NCBI GenBank assembly: GCA_034231615.1
Contig: CM067319.1
Coordinates: 6,837,051 to 6,901,050, forward strand
Source of the DNA: Meghimatium bilineatum
Taxonomy: Eukaryota > Mollusca > Gastropoda > Stylommatophora > Philomycidae
Direction of reading: 5' to 3'
DNA length: 64,000 bases
Both the position numbers and the translations under genes were made by a program. Positions 57,212 through 64,000 of the stretch are shown here, piece by piece; position 1 is the stretch's first letter, and each line of letters begins with the position of its first letter. The notes beneath the pieces are model-generated. The model saw only the letters and a list, made by a program, of their open reading frames with translations, made no database searches and had not been told where the DNA came from.

Positions 57212-57433
57212 GACCAGGGGCTTGGATGAATTGGACGTATGAATTGCAACTTTTCAAGTCAAATGTGAATGGAAATACAGTTGGTGACATAAAAAACTAC
57301 AACATCTCCTGGCTTAATTTAACTATAGCTGGCCTAGACCCAGATAGTGTGTATACCATCAGAGTCAGGGCAAAATCTGAGGAAGGTAGTGGTCCTTGGT
57401 CTAGAAGTTTTGTCGGCAGGACTTTGAAACAAG
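57212..57433 (+). CDS. ROS1: ROS1-like exon N: main part of FN3 domain 3
   Basis: The acceptor is AACCTCTCAG and the donor GTATGT; phase 1 on both sides, 222 bases. It encodes GPGAWMNWTYELQLFKSNVN, NISWLNLTIAGLDPDSVYTI, then RVRAKSEEGSGPWS and VGRTLKQ. The tyrosine corner (LDPDSVYTIRVRAKSEEGSG) is a textbook FN3 signature. Sequons NWT, NIS and NLT are present. Confidence 0.93.
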
Positions 57434-57574
57434 GTATGTTACCTTTGACAAATGTGGATAAGGTTCGTTCTAGGTGTTTAAAAATGCATTTGAAAATTAA
57501 ACTGTTGAAAGACAGCAGCACCAACAACTTGCTAGATGACTGTGATTCATATAACAAAAATGCTTTTAAATAAT

Positions 57575-57800
57575 GACTACATTACAAGTTTTCTAGAAAT
57601 AGCTACTTTACCAGATTCCAGGAAAATAGCTACATTGCACATTTTCTATAAATAGTTAAAGTGCAAGCTTTCTAGAAATAGCTACATTACAAATTCTTAA
57701 AATTGGCAACATTCCAGGTTCTTAAAATTAGCAACATTACAAGTTTACTAGAAATAGCTACATTACAAGTTCTTAAAATTGGTCACATTACAAATATGAC
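57575..57800. repeat. diverged short tandem repeat
   Basis: Imperfect copies of 'agctacattacaagtttcta' and 'attcttaaaattggcaacat' types over about 220 bp after exon N. Confidence 0.7.
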
Positions 57801-57944
57801 ATGTGTAAAATTAATTTACTGTAATTTATACAATTGATAATTAACAATATCATCAATTCTTAAGTCACATTGTGTTGACATAGCCTGTAAGTGAAGCAAA
57901 AAATAACAGCATTAACTTTCTTGAGTCGCCATTGTGCTGTCCTG

Positions 57945-58190
57945 CCTGAAAGTGGAGTAAAAAATAACATTATGATATATAGTGTAGGCCTATGTCATAA
58001 GAACTAAGAAGATTAAGGGGTGGAATTGGCTGTACTAGAAAGTAGGTCAAAGTGACCAAAAGCATCGCTAAAGTTGGTTTGGACTGCAGAATGGCTCAGA
58101 CATCACAGCCGCTCTATAAATATAAATTATGACACAATGCATTCTGTTCTCCAGATTATATCCTGCTATAGACATATAGAAGTTATGTAA
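57945..58190 (+). repeat. GAA-tailed repeat family B, diverged
   Basis: 'gcctgaaagtggagtaaaaa', 'aagattaaggggtggaattg', 'ctccagattatatcctgcta'. The GAA tail is lost. Confidence 0.7.
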
Positions 58191-58294
58191 GAGATGAAAA
58201 TATAGATGTTATGTTTGAGATGTACCATAAATGATGTTGTGTGACAGCAGCAAAATATATAATTTATATTCAAAGTTTTCATTTCAACTTACAG

Positions 58295-58399
58295 ATGGCC
58301 TGACTGTGTTAATGGGTCTAGTTGGTGGTCAAATTATTGAAAAGGACCTAAGTGAAGGAAAGGAAAGAAAAGTTGTCAATTTCTATTCACATGCAACAG
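58295..58399 (+). CDS. ROS1: ROS1-like exon O: first blade of propeller 2
   Basis: The acceptor is TCAACTTACAG and the donor GTATCT; phase 1 on both sides, 105 bases. It encodes DGLTVLMGLVGGQIIEKDLS followed by a basic EGKERK stretch and FYSHAT. It occupies the place where ROS1 passes from FN3-3 to the second propeller. The basic stretch is unusual for an ectodomain loop. Confidence 0.78.
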
Positions 58400-58675
58400 G
58401 TATCTCTATAAGACTTTGTTTCTAATTTTATGGAAATTTGTTCCCCATTCCTAAGAATTATAAGAAAGAATCTCACGCTTCCAATGTGCAGTGGAGTGGT
58501 TTTTCTAGAACAGTGATTTGTGATGCACTGGTCATGACCCCATTCTGTGGGGTGACCGGCTGAAATCATAAACTTAAAAAATATTGATTTTAAAGTTATT
58601 TTAATTTTCTTTTGATGTTTACCTAGTTTTACTTCTATATATCTCTATAATTCATTCTATATCTATATATATAGA

Positions 58676-58925
58676 GGGCCATGGGGCAGAGTGGTTAGCG
58701 TACTGGCTTCGAATATGAGTGGTCCTATGTTCATTCCGCAGATATTGCAATTGCTCCCAGTTAGACCCAGCCATAATTTAGCACAAAATCAGTCTTGGAA
58801 GTGAAAACTGTGAGGGAGCGGAGGTGGCTACCACCCTCATATAGCAGAGCCACTGAAATGTGAGATTGCTAACATCTCACACCCCTATGCCTGTTAAATG
58901 CTATAGGTTAACCTTACCCTTTTTT
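58676..58925 (+). mobile_element. tRNA-derived SINE
   Basis: A-box-like 'ggggcagagtggttagcgta', a weak B box 'tatgttcattccgc', a body and an end 'ataggttaaccttacccttt'. Confidence 0.7.
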
Positions 58926-58964
58926 AAAACAACATTTGAAACTAGTTAAGAATACACAATATCA

Positions 58965-59075
58965 ATCTTCATACCTTAATATAAGTTCTACTTATAAACT
59001 GTGTATCAAGTCTCAATATAAAGTATGTTCTACTTATAAACTGTGTATCAAGTCTGAATATACAGCAAGTTATAC
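58965..59075. repeat. diverged tandem repeat
   Basis: Two to three copies of 'ttctacttataaactgtgta' plus tcaagtct. Confidence 0.8.
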
Positions 59076-59079
59076 TTAA

Positions 59080-60300
59080 ATTGAATTATATTATACTGAA
59101 AAATCGATTTTCTATTTGTTTTTATTTTATTATATTTAGCCCTCTATTACACAATTTAAAGTTTTCCATGATACAAATATTTTTGCGGAATACTTAAAGT
59201 GTATTAGGTTCAAGTATGCATACGTAAAAAGAAACTGAGAATAATTTGTATATTTACCTGTAGTCACCCAGAGAAAAATTATGCAACTTCCTCTGGAACG
59301 TAGCCATCTTTTATGATTTCTGGTTTTTCTGGATGTTTGCTTTTTTTAATCAAACTTGTTCATTTAATGAGTTACTAAGTTATTAATTTGGAGACAGTAA
59401 AGATAAGTGGATGCTGGATATGGTTTGGAAGTGTTGTTTGTTTGTGTGTGTCAGTATTATGTTATGAACAACCAAAATGGACAACAGGGATACTCACAAA
59501 AGCAAACGCACATAAACAACTTACATTTCAAGGTCATCCATAGAAATATCTGTAGAAAACCTGGCTCCTCAATTCCCTCATCATAAATGACAGCATTTAC
59601 ATCATTATTAAATATTATCATCTCCCTCAACCCCATTCCTTAATCTACATTACTTACAAAACTGAAGCCTTCAAAATCATCTTCCTCTGAATCAGCATCC
59701 CCATGAAGAATTCACGAAAAATGGCATCACTGAAGTTAGACCCACACAGTGTTTATTGCACATGTCAACAGACCGAATAAAATACACTACAGGGCTTTCA
59801 ATACCTCTGAAAAATCAGGGTTGATCACTCTAGCCAATAGTTATTATAAAAGCATGATGGGAAATCAACATGGCCAATTGTTGTATGTGATAACAAATGG
59901 CCACCCTTAATGTGACTTTAGTTGACATCGGGTGTCTATGAGAATGTACCTTGTGGCTTTAGTCGATATTGGATTGCTACAAGTTAATGTTTCTATAGTT
60001 TTGGTACCCAATTCTCAATAATGTGTGGTTTTTGTATCAGTTACCTTGATGCAATAACCATCCTACTTCTGACTTCTTCATAGCAATCCTTATTACTGTT
60101 GCTAAGAGAACCGAGGTATTCAAAACTGATGAAAGTGGTATCAGTATTTGAATTTTTTTTAAAACAAATTTAAATGCATGCAAAATATCATACAAATCGT
60201 GTCTCATCTTGAAAGATTCAGAGATCCATTGCTGATATCTTTATATCGAGAAAGACAGACATGATCATTAACTTACAGGAACTTAACTGATAAACTTTTA
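59080..60300. other. intron 15 sequence, no gene recognised
   Basis: AT-rich; nothing coding or repetitive was recognised apart from short A/T runs. Confidence 0.45.
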
Positions 60301-60308
60301 CCCAACAG

Positions 60309-60481
60309 ACATTGATTGGTATGATGACATCATCATATGGGTCACAACATCTGGCTCTTTGTCCGTGTTCAACCGAACAAGTCATCAGAAACGACAACTC
60401 GCAGCAGCTCACAAGGCTTACTGTGCTGCCTATGATTGGTTGGGACACAAGGTTTACTGGTCTGAGCCAGGCCAAGGAATG
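60309..60481 (+). CDS. ROS1: ROS1-like exon P: propeller 2 with YWSE motif
   Basis: The acceptor is ACCCAACAG and the donor GTAAGT; entry phase 1, exit phase 0. It encodes DIDWYDDIIIWVTTSGSLSV, then AAYDWLGHKVYWSEPGQGM. D-I-D-W-Y-D-D and Y-D-W-L-G-H-K-V-Y-W are consecutive LDLR class B/YWTD repeats. The second matches the ROS1 propeller 2 pattern closely. Confidence 0.93.
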
Positions 60482-60962
60482 GTAAGTCTATTCTCATATT
60501 TTCTTTTGGGTTGTTCAGTTCCTGATTTCCTGTTAGTTCATGTAAGATATATGTTCCAAATATAATTGGGAAGTAAAGTTGACAGACAGTGGCATTTGTT
60601 ATTGTGTATCTGGAAATTCTTTGAGATAATTTGTGTAAAATAAGTACAATTCAACTGTGACTGATCTACCAAACCAGCAGTGTATAAATTTGTGCTAATA
60701 ATAGAACCATAAATGGTGTTCAGAAAACAGCGGGTCAACACTGCATAATTGTTAACTATTATGGATTTCAGACACACAAAAAAAGATCATTTGGTGTTAA
60801 ATTTCAGTAATTGTGACTAAATCTGACCTAATTTTAAATCTCACATGAACACATTGTTCATTAACCCCTGCAGCCATTTGATGATATCTGCTGTAGATTA
60901 ATCTTAGGAGATCATGGTGACTGGATTACCAGATTTGCAACCTCCACTATATTTTGATGGTT

Positions 60963-61137
60963 TTAAAACCCACATCCGCCGAAGACGGATGTGTCGGGCC
61001 ATTCGCGCAAATAAAACGGCGACACAATGCATTTCCATTCTCTGGACTACATCCTGCTGGAAATCTAGTAGGACCATGGTCCTGCTATAAGAGAATTCAG
61101 CAGGAGTTTGAGAATGAACGCTGAAGAAGAAGAAGGA
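60963..61137 (+). repeat. GAA-tailed repeat family A, reference-quality copy
   Basis: Complete: CCGCCGAAGACGGATGTGTC start (itself a small hairpin), 'gcgcaaataaaacggcgaca', 'ctggactacatcctgctgga', the palindrome AGTAGGACCATGGTCCTGCT, 'gagaatgaacgctgaagaag' and a GAA tail. Confidence 0.92.
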
Positions 61138-61363
61138 AACCCACATGTAACCAAATTTGACTAAAGTCTGCGGTTGAAAGGAGCATGCCTCACCATAAAA
61201 GGTACATTTTACCTAACCAATCAGTATCAATGTTGATTAATTTTGAGCACACAGTCCATAAATTAATAACTGAAATAATAAAAATTCATTTTTATTAACA
61301 TATTAACAGAAGCAAAATGAATGAAATATGATTATTGTAATGTTTTTTTTTCCATCTGCTAAG

Positions 61364-61585
61364 ATTCGCCGTTCAGACATTAATGGGATCACCAATGAGT
61401 ATATTCGACAAGCATCCGCGAGAGACCTTGCTATTGATGCTGTCAACGGAAGATTGTACTGGGCAACCCAGCATTCTATAGAAACATGTCGACTCAATGG
61501 AGATGAACATCAGGAGTTGTTTAGTGTGCCATACTTTAGTGGCCGGCATGTCATTAGTCTAACAATAGACTTTGATTCAGGGAAA
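61364..61585 (+). CDS. ROS1: ROS1-like exon Q: propeller 2, YWTD-type repeats
   Basis: The acceptor is CATCTGCTAAG and the donor GTAAGT; phase 0 on both sides, exactly 74 codons. It encodes IRRSDINGITNEYIRQASAR, DLAIDAVNGRLYWATQHSIE and a tail SGRHVISLTIDFDSGK. I-R-R-S-D-I-N-G and D-A-V-N-G-R-L-Y-W-A are canonical LDLR-B elements. The last bases and the donor are repeated in tandem downstream (61563-61750), giving a possible second donor 51 bases further on. Confidence 0.94.
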
Positions 61586-61750
61586 GTAAGTGATCCATGT
61601 GTTAGTATTCTAAAAATAGATTTTCATTTAGGAAAAGTAAATGGGTCTGTATGTCATTATTCTAACTTTAGACTTTGATTTAGGAAACTTAAGTGGTCCA
61701 TATGCCATTATTCTAAAAAATAGATTTTGATTCTGAATATGAAAGTGGTG
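61563..61750. repeat. about 53-bp tandem repeat overlapping the exon Q donor
   Basis: Four diverging copies begin with 'aatagactttgattcaggga'-like sequence. Copy 1 contains the last 23 coding bases of exon Q and the GTAAGT donor, copy 2 a GTAAAT donor 51 bases later, and copies 3-4 decayed sites. Confidence 0.88.
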
Positions 61751-62284
61751 TTTTTGTAGAATTGGTAAACAGAAGATTTTTGATACCTTTTAAAAGAGGA
61801 AAATCACTTAATGATATTGCCAAGGACTTTGGTGTGGTTAAGAAGACAGACCTATTTTCTAATGCATTTTCTAATGCTTCTGTTGTTTTTGCATCTTCTG
61901 TAATTTGCACTTGTTTTTAACAATTCTTTGTAGTGTTAAACCTCATGCTATAGTTACCTTGAGGGAGGGAGTCTGTTTAAACCTGCAAACATCCCCCCCC
62001 CCCTTGCTGGGTAAGTAGTGCACGTCACAGATATATCGTTTTCAGGGTTGCATGGTGCCATTTTTGCTGGTGGACCAGTTGGCCTGGCATCCCTCACTTA
62101 GTATATGTGCTTGTTTGAACAAGACTGATTATCTCGTTGTAAGGGATGCCCTGACCAATCTTAGTTTTCAGCCTCTATTGGCTGAACTAAACTCCATTTC
62201 TTGTCAAGGAATTGTCCTAGATGGGGGTAATATATCACCACAGCACATTTTGATTCAGTACAATGACTATGTCATATGTTAATA

Positions 62285-62500
62285 TTCTGAAATTGGTCTG
62301 CAATGACTTGAACATCAATGTTGAAATCAACTTTAATGTGAAAATGGCTTGAAAATCAATGTTTAAATCAATTTAAGCATGGAAATGGCTTGAACATCAA
62401 TGTTAAAATCAAAGTTAGCCTTGAAATGGCTTGAATATCAATGTTGAAATCAACTTGATCGTGAAAATGGCTTGAACTTTGATAATGAAATGGCTCTAAT
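62285..62500. repeat. diverged about 50-bp tandem repeat
   Basis: Four imperfect copies of 'aaaatggcttgaacatcaat' plus gttgaaatcaa. Confidence 0.8.
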
Positions 62501-62538
62501 TTGATTTGGGCAGGACTGCAATTTCTTTTTTTTTGCAT

Positions 62539-62805
62539 CAGTGGCTCTCAACATGGTCCATATGTCCCCCTGCCCTCCCCGCGGGCCATGGTACCTGCAA
62601 CAGGTTCACAGAGAAACATTTTGAAATTGGGGAGCCACAGGAAGGTAATTATTTGAACGATAAACATGATATCTAGATATGAAGCTTAATAAGCATTGGT
62701 GATTTACTAAAAAAGTAAAGGATTTTTTAAATTTTTAGGCATCTGGGAGTCACAAAAGAACATTTAAGAAGGGGATCTCAGGCCTATAGTGGTTGAGAAA
62801 CATTG
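62539..62805. mobile_element. hAT-like element remnant
   Basis: Starts CAGTGGCTCTCAAC and ends GTTGAGAAACATTG. The interior matches 41160-41300 (sequence after the G-run). The flanking duplication is degraded. Confidence 0.65.
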
Positions 62806-62859
62806 GTTTATGTGATTTAAGCTTCAGTGTTTAAATAAGGAAACCTATTGTTAATCTTG

Positions 62860-63070
62860 TCTGAACAAAGTAGCTATGGTAGCATAGTGTCTAATTCACT
62901 AGCCCACTGACAAAGTTTAATGTTAATTCATGATTCGTGGTTTACAAACAAATATAACTCATGTGGTCCACCCAGTGACTAGAAAATGGTACCAAAGCTC
63001 ATGTACAGTTAAGGAATGTTGGCATTACTACTTAGCTAGTGCTAAACATGATGCTAGTCAGATGATTTCT
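62860..63070 (+). mobile_element. SINE fragment expanded at its 3' side
   Basis: A-box-like 'tatggtagcatagtgtctaa', weak B-box 'cgtggtttacaaac', then the SINE body with 'gatgctagtcagatgatttc' (compare 32005-32045). Its end has expanded into the 32-bp array that follows. Confidence 0.65.
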
Positions 63071-63378
63071 GGTCAACCTCTGGCTAGACAGCTGTGCACT
63101 CTGGTCAACCTCTGGCTAGACAGCTGTGCACTCTGGTCAACCTCTGGCTAGACAGCTGTGCACTCTGGCTAGACAGCTGTGCACTCTGGTCAACCTCTGG
63201 CTAGACAGCTGTGCACTCTGGTCAACCTCTGGCTAGACAGCTGTGCACTCTGGTCAACCTCTGGCTAGACAGCTGTGCACTTTGGACAACCTCTGGCTAG
63301 ACAGCTGTGCACTCTGGTCAACCTCTGGCTAGACAGCTGTGCACTCTGGTCAACCTCTGGTTAGACAGCTGTGCACTT
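63071..63378. repeat. 32-bp minisatellite, about 10 copies, derived from a SINE
   Basis: The unit has 'ggtcaacctctggctagaca' plus gctgtgcactct; one copy is shortened. The unit is part of the SINE body ('tttctggtcaaccattaact' at 32030), so the array arose within the SINE. Confidence 0.93.
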
Positions 63379-63404
63379 ATGAGAAAACAGTATAATGCTA
63401 CCGA

Positions 63405-63550
63405 TTCTTCCTCTTCTTCAGTGTTCATTCTCAAATTCCTGCTGGATATTTTGTAGCAGGACAGTGACCTACTAGATTTCCAGAAAGATGTAGTCCAGAG
63501 AATGGAAATGCTTTGTGTCTCCGTTTTATTTGCACCAATGGTCTTTGGTG
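63405..63550 (-). repeat. GAA-tailed repeat family A
   Basis: 'cttcttcagtgttcattctc', 'agcaggacagtgacctacta', 'gtagtccagagaatggaaat'. Confidence 0.85.
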
Positions 63551-63747
63551 GCATGCTGCTGGTTTATAACTCAATTACTTTACTAAACCTTTTTTTCATC
63601 AAGACTAGAAGCAGACAATATTATGGAAACATTACAGCCATCTTGGATGTGACGATATGATCAGAATTATTATCTGTATATTTATTTCCTTGTTTTATAT
63701 AAACCACGACTATCTATTCAAGATAAACTTTTTAAATTCTGTCACAG

Positions 63748-63872
63748 GTTTTGTGGTTTGTCAAGGGCTATGACTCTCAGGGTGTGTTTATGACTGACTT
63801 AGTTACTTCAGGGAATGTGAATCAACAACCAGTAGCATGGGAAAAAGGTGGAGAATTCAAAAGTATATCCAG
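63748..63872 (+). CDS. ROS1: ROS1-like exon R: propeller 2, last exon in window
   Basis: The acceptor is TTCTGTCACAG and the donor GTCAGT; entry phase 0, exit phase 2. It encodes VLWFVKGYDSQGVFMTDLVT, then NQQPVAWEKGGEFKSISR. It follows exon Q as DFDSGK-VLWFVKGYDSQG, one continuous propeller strand pair. The reading frame continues beyond the window. Confidence 0.88.
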
Positions 63873-64000
63873 GTCAGTATTCTTCATGATAACTCTTTCA
63901 GCATTAAATAGGTTCATTAAAAAAAAAAAGAAATTGGCGTGACACGGCAGCATTGTTGAGTTTGTTCTTGAGTCAGTAACAGTGGTATTCACCTTTCTAT

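Larger units (their letters stand above)
10161..63872 (+). other. ROS1: ROS1/sevenless-like receptor tyrosine kinase gene, partial (18 exons, extracellular N-terminal part)
   Basis: The locus encodes the ectodomain of a ROS-family receptor tyrosine kinase, a type I plasma membrane receptor signalling through a cytoplasmic kinase. Joining the 18 exons gives one open frame of 863 codons plus two bases with no phase conflict. Predicted domains, counted from the first codon here: Cys-rich segment 1-60, FN3-1 about 62-163, FN3-2 about 165-257, beta-propeller 1 about 266-545, FN3-3 about 552-655, and propeller 2 from about 657 past the end. FN3, FN3, propeller, FN3, propeller is the order I know for vertebrate ROS1, and many local stretches agree with the human protein as I remember it; no alignment was run. 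N-glycosylation sequons are frequent (NVT, NMT, NAT, NST, NWT, NLT). Introns run up to 9.6 kb and are packed with transposable elements. The signal peptide exon is not located, and the transmembrane and kinase exons lie beyond 64000. An LRP-type protein is less likely because of the mixed FN3/propeller order. Confidence 0.87.

Noticed and set aside
62046..62226. Possible extra exon between Q and R (acceptor TTTTCAG, open frame with LVDQLAWHPSLSICACLNKT)
   Set aside because: Exons Q and R join directly in phase 0 into a continuous propeller strand (DFDSGK-VLWFVKGYDSQG). The candidate would leave in phase 1 and break the frame, and it has no propeller motif.

Overview
The window is animal nuclear DNA: AT-rich, with very long introns, GT-AG splice sites, many non-LTR retrotransposon remnants, tRNA-derived SINEs, MITE-like elements and minisatellites. 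The type of host gene and the mix of retroelements (RTE-like, I/Nimb-like) suggest a lophotrochozoan, perhaps a gastropod mollusc. The species cannot be fixed from sequence alone.

One host gene can be supported: the N-terminal extracellular part of a ROS1/sevenless-type receptor tyrosine kinase on the + strand. Eighteen exons between 10161 and 63872 give 2591 coding bases (863 codons plus 2 bases) with compatible phases at every junction. Domain order is a cysteine-rich N-terminal segment, FN3-1, FN3-2, a first YWTD-type beta-propeller, FN3-3, and the start of a second propeller. The signal peptide exon was not found and lies in 1-10160 or upstream. The rest of propeller 2, the later FN3 domains, the membrane segment and the kinase must lie beyond 64000. 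Exons are about 4% of the window.

Region by region: 1-10160 has no recognised gene, but holds SINE-like repeats, a hAT-type MITE, a perfect 29-bp foldback, minisatellites and RTE debris. Intron 2 (15733-24687) is a retrotransposon graveyard. It has a 5'-truncated I/Nimb-like insertion inside an RTE element with a clear target-site duplication, and a second RTE element carrying a 17-copy in-frame 60-bp minisatellite plus a further nested insertion, again with duplications. Intron 4 (26764-31597) is filled by a nearly complete sense-orientation I/Nimb-like element of about 4 kb, whose ATT-repeat tail ends about 20 bases before the next splice acceptor. Intron 7 (34830-38862) contains about 28 copies of a 42-bp repeat. 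Introns 8 to 17 carry a dozen copies of a short GAA-tailed repeat family, SINEs with TTTACC-like tails, hAT-like elements and poly-G tracts.

No prokaryotic operon, CRISPR array, intact tRNA or rRNA was seen. The most unusual signals are the in-frame retrotransposon minisatellite, a tandem duplication of an exon edge that creates a second in-frame splice donor, the nested insertions, the perfect foldback, and a dispersed hammerhead-like motif.
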